DNA of 64,000 nucleotides from Pseudomonas sp. HN11 (GTDB lineage Bacteria > Pseudomonadota > Gammaproteobacteria > Pseudomonadales > Pseudomonadaceae), in assembly GCF_021390155.1 (NCBI RefSeq), contig NZ_CP089985.1, positions 2,553,001 through 2,617,000 of the forward strand. Direction: 5' to 3'. Positions within the stretch are counted from its first letter, which is position 1, and every line of letters begins with the position of its first letter. Made by a program: the position numbers and the translations under genes. Below the pieces are notes generated by a model. The model saw nothing but the letters and a program-made list of their open reading frames with translations. It was not told the DNA's origin and made no database searches. Below are positions 38,942-47,288 of the stretch, piece after piece.

Positions 38942-41592
38942 ATCACGCTCTGAACCACCTGCACATTGACGGGCAGCGCTACGCCTATATCGACCTGCAT
39001 AAGCTGCTGACCCCGGCGCACTTGCATCGGCTGCCCTATTCGCTGCGCATCCTGCTGGAAAACATCGCCCGATGCGCCCCGGCTTCATTGTCCGCCGTCC
39101 TGGCGCGGGCCACAGGACACGGGCCGGACTGCGAGGTGCCGTTCCAGCCCAACCGCCTGATGTTCCATGACACCACCTGCCTGCCGGCCCTGGCCGACTT
39201 TGCCGGAATGCGCGATGTGGTGGCGGAACTGGGCGGTGACCCGACGGCGGTGAACCCGGCGATCCCGGCGGTGTTGACCATCGACCATTCGGTGATTGTC
39301 GAGCACTACGCTGAAGCCGGTGCGGTGGACGCCAACCTGGATATCGACTTTCGCCGCAACAGCGAGCGTTACCGCTTTATCAAGTGGGCCCAGGCCAGCC
39401 TGGACAACTTCAAGGTGATCCCACCCGGCACGGGCATCATCCACCAGATGAACATGGAGTCCATCGCGCAGGTGGTGTGGGAAAGCCCGGCTCCTGACGG
39501 CGGTGTGTTGCTGCATCCCGATTGCATGGTTGCCACCGACAGCCATACGCCGATGATCAATGCCATCGGTGTGTTGGGATGGGGCGTGGGCGGGTTGGAA
39601 GGGCAGGCGGCGATGCTCGGTGAGCCGGTGCCGATTCCATTTCCACACGTGGTGGGGATTCGCGTGAGCAATGCCTTGCGCCCCGGCGTGACGGCGACGG
39701 ACCTGGCGTTGACCGTGACCGAGTTGCTGCGTCGGCGCAGCATGGTGGGCAAGTTTGTCGAGTTCAGCGGGCCCGGGCTGGCATCATTGAGTTGGGCGGC
39801 CCGGGGCACTGTGGCGAACATGGCGCCGGAGTATGGTGCGACGGTGGTGTTTTTCCCATTCGATGACGAGACCTTGTCTTACCTGGAATTGAGCGCGCGC
39901 CCGGCGCCGTTGCTGGCCAAGGTCTCGGCCTACATGGCGGCGCAGTCGCTGTGGCGCCAGGAAGGTGAGCCTGAGCCGCAGTTCGATGAGTTGATCGAAC
40001 TGGATCTGGCCCAGGTGGAACCGAGCGTGGCCGGGCCCCATCAGCCCCATCAGCGTCGGTCGCTGGCGCAGGCGGGTGCCTCGTTTCACCAGCATGTGCA
40101 GGGTGAGAGCGGACAACAGTATTTCGAGCCGTCCTTTGATGCCCCGCTGACTCACGGCGCGGTGGTGATGTCGGCGATCACCAGTTGCACCAATACGGCC
40201 AATCCGGCGCAGATGATCCAGGCCGGGTTGCTGGCGCGTAATGCGCGGGCGCGTGGTGTGGGGCGCAGGCCCTGGGTGAAAACCTCGCTGTCGCCGGGCT
40301 CGCGGGTGGTGGCGGATTATCTGGAATCGGCAGGCTTGCTGGAGGACTTTGCCGCGCTGGGCTTTGAGCTGGCGGGTTTTGGGTGCATGACCTGTATCGG
40401 GAACTCCGGCAGCCTTGAGGCGCATGTGGAGGCCTTCGCCGAGCAAGGGCTCAAGGGGGTGGTGGTGCTGTCGGGCAATCGCAATTTCGAAGGTCGGGTC
40501 AACCCGAAAGTCCCGGCCGGCTACCTGGCATCGCCAGCATTGTGCGTGGCTTACGCAATTGCCGGGAGTATCGACATCGACCTGTCCAGCCAGCCGCTGG
40601 CACTGGACGCCCAAGGCAAACCGGTGTACCTGCATGAGTTGATGCCCAGTGATGCCGAGGTGGCAGCGCAAGTTGCGCACGTGGTGCGGCCAGCGTTGTT
40701 CCAGCAGCGTAGTGAACTGCTATGGCGGGGCACGCATCACTGGCAGGCGCTGGAGGCCGATGGCAGCGTGCAGTTTGCCTGGCATCCGGACTCCACCTAT
40801 TTGCGCCGTCCGCAGTACCTGGCGGATGTGCAGCCGTTGCCGGCGACGCGCTTGTCGGTGCGCAATGCCAGGGCGTTGGTGGTGCTGGGCGATAACGTCA
40901 CCACTGACCATATCTCACCGGCCGGCACGATTCCCTCGGAGAGTCTGGCCGGCGCATGGTTGCGTGAGAGAGGCGAGGCCGAAGTGGATTTCAACCAGTA
41001 CTCGACCCGCCGCAGTAACCACGAGGTGATGGTGCGCGGTGCCTTTACCAACCCGCGCCTGAACAACCTGCTGAACCCATCGCAATCACCGCGTCAGGGC
41101 GTGTGGGCGTGGAATGCCGACCACAGCGTCTACCAGCCGCTGTACCTGGCCGCACAGAGCTACGTCGGCACGCCGACGGTGCTGTTCGCCGGGAACAACT
41201 ATGGTGCGGGCTCCAGCCGCGATTGGGCGGCAAAGGTGCTGAGCCTGCTGGGCATCAAGGCGGTAGTGGCGCGCAGTATCGAGCGTATTCATCGCAGTAA
41301 CCTGATTGGCATGGGTGTGTTGCCGTTGGTGTTCAGCGAAGGGGAGACGGTGCAGCACTTGCAGCTCGACGGCGGCGAGCGCCTGACATTCCTCGGCCTG
41401 GAAAACCTGCAGGTCGGCGAAAACCCGATTACGCTGCAGATCGATCGTGCCGATGGCCGTGTCACCATGAGCCGGTTAGCGTTGCGCCTCGACTCGCTGC
41501 AAGAGCTTGGTTACCTTGTGCACGGCGGCGTGCTGCCGTTTGTAATCCGCAAGACCGTGCAACGGACCCGCCAAGGAGCGCGTGATGATTGA
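38938..41592 (+). CDS. Aconitase-family hydratase (AcnA type)
   Basis: An 884-residue protein of the AcnA/IRP1 type. The 4Fe-4S ligands are C417 (in ITSCTNTANP) and C483 and C486 (GFGCMTCIGNSG). Substrate motifs include ATDSHTPMINAIGVLGWGVGG and, in the swivel domain, FAGNNYGAGSSRDWAAK. It is somewhat shorter than the housekeeping AcnA of Pseudomonas (about 910 residues), so it is probably a paralogue. It is translationally coupled to the ornithine-type aminotransferase (ATGA) and overlaps the next gene. The reaction would be reversible dehydration/hydration of citrate or a related tricarboxylate. Why an aconitase sits in this amino-acid catabolic operon is not explained. Confidence 0.9.
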   Translation: MNHALNHLHIDGQRYAYIDLHKLLTPAHLHRLPYSLRILLENIARCAPASLSAVLARATGHGPDCEVPFQPNRLMFHDTTCLPALADFAGMRDVVAELGGDPTAVNPAIPAVLTIDHSVIVEHYAEAGAVDANLDIDFRRNSERYRFIKWAQASLDNFKVIPPGTGIIHQMNMESIAQVVWESPAPDGGVLLHPDCMVATDSHTPMINAIGVLGWGVGGLEGQAAMLGEPVPIPFPHVVGIRVSNALRPGVTATDLALTVTELLRRRSMVGKFVEFSGPGLASLSWAARGTVANMAPEYGATVVFFPFDDETLSYLELSARPAPLLAKVSAYMAAQSLWRQEGEPEPQFDELIELDLAQVEPSVAGPHQPHQRRSLAQAGASFHQHVQGESGQQYFEPSFDAPLTHGAVVMSAITSCTNTANPAQMIQAGLLARNARARGVGRRPWVKTSLSPGSRVVADYLESAGLLEDFAALGFELAGFGCMTCIGNSGSLEAHVEAFAEQGLKGVVVLSGNRNFEGRVNPKVPAGYLASPALCVAYAIAGSIDIDLSSQPLALDAQGKPVYLHELMPSDAEVAAQVAHVVRPALFQQRSELLWRGTHHWQALEADGSVQFAWHPDSTYLRRPQYLADVQPLPATRLSVRNARALVVLGDNVTTDHISPAGTIPSESLAGAWLRERGEAEVDFNQYSTRRSNHEVMVRGAFTNPRLNNLLNPSQSPRQGVWAWNADHSVYQPLYLAAQSYVGTPTVLFAGNNYGAGSSRDWAAKVLSLLGIKAVVARSIERIHRSNLIGMGVLPLVFSEGETVQHLQLDGGERLTFLGLENLQVGENPITLQIDRADGRVTMSRLALRLDSLQELGYLVHGGVLPFVIRKTVQRTRQGARDD

Positions 41593-42298
41593 CCCCCTCG
41601 TACTGCAACAACTGGCCCCGGATGGCGTGCTGCGCGCCGCCATCAACTTCGGCAACCCGGTGCTGGCGCAACGCGGCGCGAACGGAGAGGCTCAAGGCGT
41701 TTGCGTGGCGTTGGCCAAGACACTGGCTGCAGAGCTGGGTGTCGAGTTGGAACTCATCACGTTCGAGGCGGCGGGTAAGGTGTTTGCTGCGCTGGCCGAG
41801 GATGCCTGGCGCGTGGCGTTCCTGGCGATCGAGCCGGTGCGTGAGAGGGAGATTGCCTTCAGCGCACCGTATGTAGCGATCAAGGGCACGTATCTGGTGG
41901 CGGCGGGCTCACCTTTCACTCACGTCGCGCAACTGGACGCACCAGGCCGACGCATCGCCGTCGGCGAAGGCGCGGCCTACGATCTGTACTTGAGCCGCAC
42001 GGTCGAGCATGCCGAACTGGTTCGGGCGCCCACCTCAGCCGCAGCGGTGGATTGGTTTATCGAGCAAGGTCTGGAGGCGGCGGCAGGGGTGCGGGACTTT
42101 CTGCAAACCAAGGTCACCGAGCGATGGCGCCTGGTGCAGGACGACTTCATGACCATCCGCCAAGCCATGGCCGTACCGGTGGCACACGCAGCCGCTGCCG
42201 CGTTCGTCAGGTCCTTTGTCGAACGGCAGAAAGAAAATGGCGGGGTGAAGCGAGGTCTGTTGGCCAGTGGCCAAAGCGCGGAACTACAGGCGACGTAG
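41585..42298 (+). CDS. Family-3 solute-binding-fold protein without signal peptide
   Basis: A 237-residue protein of the periplasmic-binding fold (SBP_bac_3-like): GVLRAAINFGNPVLAQRGA, then GVCVALAKTLAAELGVELEL, FLAIEPVREREIAFSAPYV and KGTYLVAAGSPFTHVAQL. It begins MIDPLVLQQLAPDGV with no signal peptide, so it is probably cytosolic, unlike its transport relatives. Its start (ATG 41585, or GTG 41582) overlaps the aconitase stop by 8 bp, which argues for joint action. It may be an enzyme (some PBP-fold enzymes such as cyclohexadienyl dehydratase exist), or a cytosolic binding or sensor protein. The 3' end overlaps the Nudix gene on the other strand by 15 bp. Confidence 0.75.
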   Translation: MIDPLVLQQLAPDGVLRAAINFGNPVLAQRGANGEAQGVCVALAKTLAAELGVELELITFEAAGKVFAALAEDAWRVAFLAIEPVREREIAFSAPYVAIKGTYLVAAGSPFTHVAQLDAPGRRIAVGEGAAYDLYLSRTVEHAELVRAPTSAAAVDWFIEQGLEAAAGVRDFLQTKVTERWRLVQDDFMTIRQAMAVPVAHAAAAAFVRSFVERQKENGGVKRGLLASGQSAELQAT

Positions 42299-42646
42299 GA
42301 AGGATTTGACGATGTGGCGCGTGGCGTCGGTGGTGTCCAGGTCATCCATGGCGCCGTAGGGATGCCATTGGCAATCGATGATCTCATTGCAGGGTTTCGC
42401 GTCATCGATGTTCACCACTGATGCTTCAAATACGTGGTGAAGGGTGTCGCGGGCTTTCAGCTCCTGCAAGTACAGCAAGCCGTCCACGTTCAAACCGGTC
42501 TCCTCTTCCAGCTCGCGTTCGGCGGCGCTGATCGGACGCTCGTTGCGTTCGACCTTGCCCCCCGGCAGCGCCCATTTGGATCTGGACTTGCGCACGAAGA
42601 GGATATGCCCCTCGTGTTCGCAAATGACCGTGGCCCTTATTTTCAT
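42284..42646 (-). CDS. Nudix hydrolase
   Basis: A 120-residue Nudix enzyme. The Nudix box is intact: G-x5-E-x7-REUxEExGU, seen as GKVERNERPISAAERELEEETGL. The N-terminus has ATVICEHEGHILFVRKSRSKWALPGG. It hydrolyses a nucleoside diphosphate linked to another group, using Mg2+; the substrate is not evident. The ATG at 42646 gives the usual N-terminus (MKIRATVI); the frame is open to 42700. Its 3' end overlaps the upstream gene on the opposite strand by 15 bp. Confidence 0.9.
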   Translation of the reverse strand: MKIRATVICEHEGHILFVRKSRSKWALPGGKVERNERPISAAERELEEETGLNVDGLLYLQELKARDTLHHVFEASVVNIDDAKPCNEIIDCQWHPYGAMDDLDTTDATRHIVKSFLRRL

Positions 42647-42773
42647 CGTCTGTGCCCCCGCAGCAAAATGAGCGTCATAAAAGTGTAATGCAATTGTCAT
42701 GTTAAGTGGTTATGGCGCTGATGTGTGGGGATGTGGATACTGCCCGATTGATCAAAACGGACGAGGAGAGCAG

Positions 42774-43754
42774 ATGAGCACCGTACGCTGGGGCATGATC
42801 GGCTGTGGCAGTGTCACTGAATTGAAGAGTGGACCGGCTTTCTACAAAGCACCAGGTTCGGCGTTGGTCGCCGTAATGGGCCGCCGTGAAGAAGCGGTGC
42901 GCGATTACGCGACGCGCCACGGCATTGCGCGCTTTTACACCGACGCCCAGGCACTCATCAACGACCCGCAAGTGGACGCGGTGTATATCGCCACGCCGCC
43001 CGATAGCCACCTCGAATACAGCCTGATGGTCGCCGCCGCCGGCAAGCATTGCTGCGTCGAGAAGCCCATGTCGTTGAACGCCGAACAAAGCGCGTTGATG
43101 CAGCGCACCTTCGAACGTGCCGGGTTGCACCTGTTTGTTTCCTATTACCGCCGTTCGCTGCCGCGTTTCCAGCAAGTGCGTGACTGGCTGCGGGACGGGC
43201 GCATCGGCGAGCTGCGCCACCTGACCTGGACCCTGTGCAAGCCACCGGGTGTCGATGACGCCAGTGCTGCCAACTGGCGTACCGACCCGACAATTGCCGG
43301 TGGGGGTTATTTTGCCGACTTGGCCAGTCATGGCTTTGATCTGTTCCAGTACCTGGCCGGGGACATCATCGAGGTGTCGGGTTACACCTCGCGTCAGGAA
43401 GGTCGCTACGCGGCTGAAGATGCCGTGACGGCCTGCTGGCGCTTCGCTTCGGGTGCATTGGGCATGGGCTGCTGGAACTTTGTCGCGGACTGTCGTGAAG
43501 ACCGGGTGGAGCTGATCGGCAGCCGTGGGCGTATCCAGTTCTCGGTCTTCGAAGACCAACCCCTGCGCCTTGAAGGCGAAACCAACGCAGTGCTGGAAGT
43601 ACCGTGCCACGCACATATCCAGTGGCACCACGTAATGGCGATGAATGCGCATATCCGTGGCGAGGCCGAGCACCCGTCTCTGGCCATTGAGGCGCTGAAG
43701 ACCGATCGGATTCTCGACAAGGTGCTACAACGTAACCCTCATCACCCTGGCTAA
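42774..43754 (+). CDS. Gfo/Idh/MocA-family oxidoreductase
   Basis: A 326-residue NAD(P)-dependent dehydrogenase. The Rossmann entry is RWGMIGCGSVTELKSGPAFYK, followed by DAVYIATPPDSHLEY and the catalytic EKP (CCVEKPMSLN). The C-terminal alpha/beta domain begins near 125, with GGGYFADLASHGFDLFQYL carrying the expected His. Relatives oxidise inositol, glucose or other polyols or sugars. A GAGGAGAG ribosome site supports the ATG at 42774. The RNase T2 gene is 35 bp downstream, but I see no functional link. The substrate is unknown. Confidence 0.9.
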   Translation: MSTVRWGMIGCGSVTELKSGPAFYKAPGSALVAVMGRREEAVRDYATRHGIARFYTDAQALINDPQVDAVYIATPPDSHLEYSLMVAAAGKHCCVEKPMSLNAEQSALMQRTFERAGLHLFVSYYRRSLPRFQQVRDWLRDGRIGELRHLTWTLCKPPGVDDASAANWRTDPTIAGGGYFADLASHGFDLFQYLAGDIIEVSGYTSRQEGRYAAEDAVTACWRFASGALGMGCWNFVADCREDRVELIGSRGRIQFSVFEDQPLRLEGETNAVLEVPCHAHIQWHHVMAMNAHIRGEAEHPSLAIEALKTDRILDKVLQRNPHHPG

Positions 43755-43789
43755 GCGCACTAGGGTTTGGTTTTTAAAGGAATTGACGG

Positions 43790-44419
43790 ATGAGATACTG
43801 GATAGCGTTGTGGCTGGCTTTGGCCACCAGTGCAATGGCGGCCCCACGCAGCCAAGGCACGCCGGGAGAGTTTGATTTTTACGTACTGTCGTTGTCGTGG
43901 TCGCCGACTTTTTGCCTGGCGCACCCGGACAATGAGCAATGCTCGGGCAAAGGCTACGGCTTTGTATTGCACGGGTTGTGGCCGCAGTACGCGCGGGGAG
44001 GGTGGCCGGCTTCGTGCTCGCCGCAATCGCAGCTGAAGCGTGAAGAGATTGAGAAGGGGGCGGCATTGTTCCCGACCCGTTCACTGCTTCGGCACGAATG
44101 GGCCAAGCATGGCACCTGCAGCGGTTTGGAGCCGTTGGCGTACCTGGAAAAAACCGATGCTGCGTTGGGCGTGGTCACTATTGCGCAACAACTGCAACCG
44201 TTCAACACGCCGCCAACGCTGCAAGCCCGTGAAATCGAGGCACTGTTCCGCGAGAGCAACCCGCGCATGGGCAACCATGGGCTGGCGGTGATCTGCAAAG
44301 GCAAGGTGCTCTCGGAAGTGCGGGTGTGCCTGACCAAGGACCTGGCGTTCACCGGCTGCCCGCGCAGCGTCAAATCCCAGTGCCGCGACGGTGATATCCG
44401 TATTCCCACCCAGCGCTAA
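43790..44419 (+). CDS. Secreted ribonuclease T2 family protein
   Basis: A 209-residue RNase T2-type nuclease. Signal peptide MRYWIALWLALATSAMA. The two active-site blocks are CAS1 FVLHGLWPQ (H61) and CAS2 RHEWAKHGTC (H102, E103, H107), both intact. Several Cys would form disulfides in the periplasm or outside. It cleaves RNA to nucleotides, for scavenging or defence. It follows the Gfo/Idh gene with a 35-bp gap. The 3' end overlaps the Rrf2-type gene on the other strand by 4 bp. Confidence 0.92.
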   Translation: MRYWIALWLALATSAMAAPRSQGTPGEFDFYVLSLSWSPTFCLAHPDNEQCSGKGYGFVLHGLWPQYARGGWPASCSPQSQLKREEIEKGAALFPTRSLLRHEWAKHGTCSGLEPLAYLEKTDAALGVVTIAQQLQPFNTPPTLQAREIEALFRESNPRMGNHGLAVICKGKVLSEVRVCLTKDLAFTGCPRSVKSQCRDGDIRIPTQR

Positions 44420-44853
44420 GGCAACATCGCCACGCGGTATCGCTCGTCAAAATCTTCGGCCAATTGCGCCAGGGTGACCTTGCCCAGGCGTTTCAACAGC
44501 AGCGCCTGGGCCTGCTCGAAGGCATCCGTCAGCGCGGCATTCACCGCTTGCTCCACCAGGCATTGCGGGTGGTCGGTGGACAAGCCGATGGCAAATATCG
44601 ACGGCGTGCCCAGAGCGTTGTGAATCTCCAACAAGGTGATTTCACTCAACGGCTTGCCCAGGCTCCAGCCGCCCTGGTGGCCCTTTTCCGAGCGGACATA
44701 CCCCTTTTCCTTGAGCAACCCGAGCGTGCGCCGCACCACCACCGGGTTGGTGCCGAGCATCTGCGCGATGGTTTCCGACGTGGCGCGTTCTTCATGGCGC
44801 CCCATATGGATCAGCACGTGGAGCATGCGCGAAAGGCGGGTGTCGTTTCTCAT
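44416..44853 (-). CDS. Rrf2-family transcriptional regulator
   Basis: A 145-residue regulator of the Rrf2 family. The winged helix is MRNDTRLSRMLHVLIHMGRH and TSETIAQMLGTNPVVVRRTLGLL followed by VRSEKGHQGGWSLGKPLSEI. Only one Cys lies in the C-terminal half, so the three-Cys iron-sulfur cluster of IscR/NsrR is absent; it is closer to the YwnA type. It is divergent from the flavoprotein gene with about 145 bp between starts, where a TTGACG -35-like site lies near 44916. It probably represses that gene and itself. Extensions of the frame upstream to 45408 are shadow. Confidence 0.88.
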   Translation of the reverse strand: MRNDTRLSRMLHVLIHMGRHEERATSETIAQMLGTNPVVVRRTLGLLKEKGYVRSEKGHQGGWSLGKPLSEITLLEIHNALGTPSIFAIGLSTDHPQCLVEQAVNAALTDAFEQAQALLLKRLGKVTLAQLAEDFDERYRVAMLP

Positions 44854-44997
44854 CAAGGGGCCTCGGGTCGAATAGGCTGAAAGTATCGTTCGTAACCCTA
44901 AAAGTTGCGAGACCCTTGACGACCTATTTTTATGTAACTTATGGTGTGTCGTGAAGGCGCTTGGATAACCGAGCGCACACAGCATGGGGTCATTTTC

Positions 44998-45870
44998 ATG
45001 ATGTACGACGTGATTATCGTGGGCGGTAGCTATGCCGGCCTGTCGGCAGGCCTGCAGTTGGCGCGGGCGAGGCGTCAGGTGTTGGTGATTGATGCGGGGC
45101 AGCGGCGTAACCGCTTTGCGGCCACGTCCCACGGCTTTCTCGGCCAGGATGGTCAGGCGCCGGAGATGATCGCTGCCGAAGGTCGCGCCCAATTGATGGA
45201 ATACCCGACGGTCACTTGGGTGCAGGATCGCGTGGTCCAGGCTGAAGGCTTCAGGGTTCGCACCGAACATAACGGCACCTTTGAAGGCAAACGCTTGATC
45301 CTCGCCACCGGCGTTGTCGACGTGTTGCCCAGCATCGAAGGCCTTGAAGAACGCTGGGGCAAGCATGTATTCCACTGCCCTTACTGCCATGGCTATGAGC
45401 TGAATCAAGGCCGCATCGGCGTACTCGCCACCTCACCGCTTGCCATGCACCATGCGCTGATGTTGCCGGACTGGGGCACCACCACCTTGTTCACCAATGG
45501 CGTATTTACCCCGGATGCCGAGCAGCAGGCGCAGTTGGATCGGCGTGGGGTCGGCGTGGAAGGCGCAGCGGTACGGTGCATTCGCGGTGAGCGTGCTGAC
45601 CTGGAGTTGGACGACGGCCAGGTATTCAAGCTCGACGGCATTTTCACGATGTCCCGCACCCGAATCAGCCCTTTGGCCGAGCAACTGGCTTGCGAGTTGG
45701 CCGACGGTCCCACCGGCCCTTACCTTCACACCAACGACATGCGCCAGACCTCCGTGCCTGGCGTGTTTGCCTGTGGCGATACATCCCTCGCCGCCGGTTC
45801 CGTGGCGCTGGCCGTGGCCGAAGGCGTGCGCGCCGGGGTGGGCGCGCATTTTTCTTTGATCAACGGTTGA
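44998..45870 (+). CDS. NAD(P)/FAD-dependent oxidoreductase (thioredoxin reductase-like)
   Basis: A 290-residue flavoprotein. FAD fold: MMYDVIIVGGSYAGLSAGLQ, then GKRLILATGVVDVLPSIEG. A redox pair is present in HCPYCHGYE, as in thioredoxin reductases. The NAD(P) fold region is atypical: GRIGVLATSPLAMHHALML replaces the GxGxxA of classic reductases. The C-terminal FAD motif is PGVFACGDTSLAAGSVALAVAEG. It is divergent from an Rrf2-type regulator that probably controls it. The start is one of two adjacent ATGs (44998, 45001). The 3' end overlaps the SDR gene on the other strand by 11 bp. Confidence 0.9.
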   Translation: MMYDVIIVGGSYAGLSAGLQLARARRQVLVIDAGQRRNRFAATSHGFLGQDGQAPEMIAAEGRAQLMEYPTVTWVQDRVVQAEGFRVRTEHNGTFEGKRLILATGVVDVLPSIEGLEERWGKHVFHCPYCHGYELNQGRIGVLATSPLAMHHALMLPDWGTTTLFTNGVFTPDAEQQAQLDRRGVGVEGAAVRCIRGERADLELDDGQVFKLDGIFTMSRTRISPLAEQLACELADGPTGPYLHTNDMRQTSVPGVFACGDTSLAAGSVALAVAEGVRAGVGAHFSLING

Positions 45871-46558
45871 GGTAGACCGGGCTGTCGGTGGACAAGGAGG
45901 CTTTCACTGCATGGGTCATGTCGGTGATCAGCACTTCTTCACGGTCCTCGCTCAGGGCCTGCAAGGTAAGAGCGACCACTTCCTGGGGCGTGCTTTTTGG
46001 TGCCTGCACATCGGCCACCATGTCGGTGTCGATGTACGCAGGGTGCACGCCAATCACCAAGGTGTTCTGCTCACGCAGTTCGCCGCGCAGGCCATTGGTG
46101 AGGCCCCACTGGGCGGATTTCGAGGTGCTGTAGCCACCGGTACCGGGCGGGCTCAACCAGCTCAATACCGATAGCACATTGATCAACGCGCCGCCGCCGT
46201 GCCTGGCCAGGATCGGCGCAAAAGCACGGCTGACGCGCAAGGTGCCAAAGGTGTTCACGTCAAAGTGCTGTTGCAGGTTCTCGACGCTGTCTTGCGCCAG
46301 CAATGAGCCGTACTTCAGGAACCCCGCGTTGTTGACCACGATGCTGACATCCGTGCACTGCTCGGCGGCGCGCTGCACACTGGCCTGGTCGGTGATGTCG
46401 AGTGCAATCGGCGTACTGCCGGGAATGTTCACGCTGCTTGGGTCCCGCGCACCGGCATAGACCTTGGCCGCACCGCCTTTCAGCAAGGCGTTGACGAAAG
46501 CTTTGCCCAGGCCGCGATTGGCACCGGTCACCAATACCACTTTTCCACGAATATCCAT
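45860..46558 (-). CDS. Short-chain dehydrogenase/reductase
   Basis: A 232-residue SDR. Cofactor motif VVLVTGANRGLGKAFV (TGxxxGxG, near 11-19), NNAG in SIVVNNAGFLKYGSL, the catalytic Ser in INVLSVLSWL and YSTSK (YxxxK). The C-terminal part (VIGVHPAYIDTDMVAD) carries the usual TDM loop. It reduces or oxidises a carbonyl or alcohol with NAD(P). GGAG precedes the ATG at 46558. The HxlR-type regulator is divergent, with a dyad between them, and probably represses it. Confidence 0.92.
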   Translation of the reverse strand: MDIRGKVVLVTGANRGLGKAFVNALLKGGAAKVYAGARDPSSVNIPGSTPIALDITDQASVQRAAEQCTDVSIVVNNAGFLKYGSLLAQDSVENLQQHFDVNTFGTLRVSRAFAPILARHGGGALINVLSVLSWLSPPGTGGYSTSKSAQWGLTNGLRGELREQNTLVIGVHPAYIDTDMVADVQAPKSTPQEVVALTLQALSEDREEVLITDMTHAVKASLSTDSPVYLNR

Positions 46559-46581
46559 GATTAGCTCCAGGCTACAAATTA

Positions 46582-46598
46582 GGTTTAATGATGAAACC
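46582..46598. promoter_or_regulatory. Dyad in the SDR/HxlR divergent region
   Basis: GGTTT-AATGATG-AAACC forms an inverted repeat. It lies between the divergent SDR and HxlR-type genes and could bind the HxlR dimer. A perfect TATAAT (46624-46629) 35 bp before the HxlR-type start is its probable -10 element. Confidence 0.4.
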
Positions 46599-46664
46599 GT
46601 TTTTATCCTGTGCTTGTTGGTCCTATAATGCAACCTGATTTTTCAACTGCCCGGAGGGCCGACG

Positions 46665-47099
46665 ATGAAACGCAAATGCCTGGAAGGCGATGGCTGCCCG
46701 GTGGCCCGGGCCCTGGACGTGGTGGGCGACTGGTGGACGCTGCTGATCATCCGTGATGCGTTCGCCGGGGTAACGCGCTTCGGTGATTTCCAGAAGCATC
46801 TGGGCGTGGCGAAAAACATCCTCGCCACCCGTCTCAAGGACATGGTCGAGCAAGGCCTGCTGCAAACCAGCGAAGTCGGCGCGCGCAGCGAATATCAGCT
46901 TACCGACAAGGGGCGCGCGCTGATGCCCGTGCTGGTGACCTTGGCGCAGTGGGGGCAAGCCTTCACCGAGCCTGAGGAGGCGGGGGCTCAGGTGCTGGAT
47001 GCGCGCTCACTCAAGCCATTGCGCAAGGTTGAAATCGTCGCTGAGGATGGGCGGGTGTTGGGCATCGCAGATATCGTCACCCAAATGCCGGTGGCTTGA
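46665..47099 (+). CDS. HxlR-family transcriptional regulator
   Basis: A 144-residue winged-helix protein of the HxlR/DUF24 type: GCPVARALDVVGDWWTLLIIR, then FGDFQKHLGVAKNILATRLKD and SEYQLTDKGRALMPVLVTLAQWG. An N-terminal CLEGDGC gives two Cys; one Cys near the start is the redox switch in several relatives (YodB, QsrR). It may sense electrophiles or quinones and control the divergent SDR gene. CCGGAGGGCC upstream is a strong ribosome site. Confidence 0.9.
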   Translation: MKRKCLEGDGCPVARALDVVGDWWTLLIIRDAFAGVTRFGDFQKHLGVAKNILATRLKDMVEQGLLQTSEVGARSEYQLTDKGRALMPVLVTLAQWGQAFTEPEEAGAQVLDARSLKPLRKVEIVAEDGRVLGIADIVTQMPVA

Positions 47100-47105
47100 A
47101 GCGTC

Positions 47106-47288
47106 TCAGCCATCCACCAACTGCTGAAACAGCGGCGTCAGCAGGTCGATCAGCCTCTGTGAATCGGCCTTGGCCAGCGCCGACAGTTCCAGCATCTGGC
47201 GCACCACTTGGAACCCCGGCACCAGCGCCATCACCAACGCCGAATGCAGCATGATCAGCAAGCCTGGCGCGCCGACAGAGTACAGGGG
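47106..47288 (-). pseudogene. C-terminal fragment, regulator-like
   Basis: A frame on the minus strand, continuing directly in phase after the hydrolase TAG stop, reads LYSVGAPGLLIMLHSALVMA and VVRQMLELSALAKADSQRLI, then DLLTPLFQQLVDG and a TGA. The pattern looks like the helical C-terminus of a TetR-type regulator; I cannot prove that. There is no start codon. It is either a remnant or a chance frame with coding-like composition. Confidence 0.35.
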
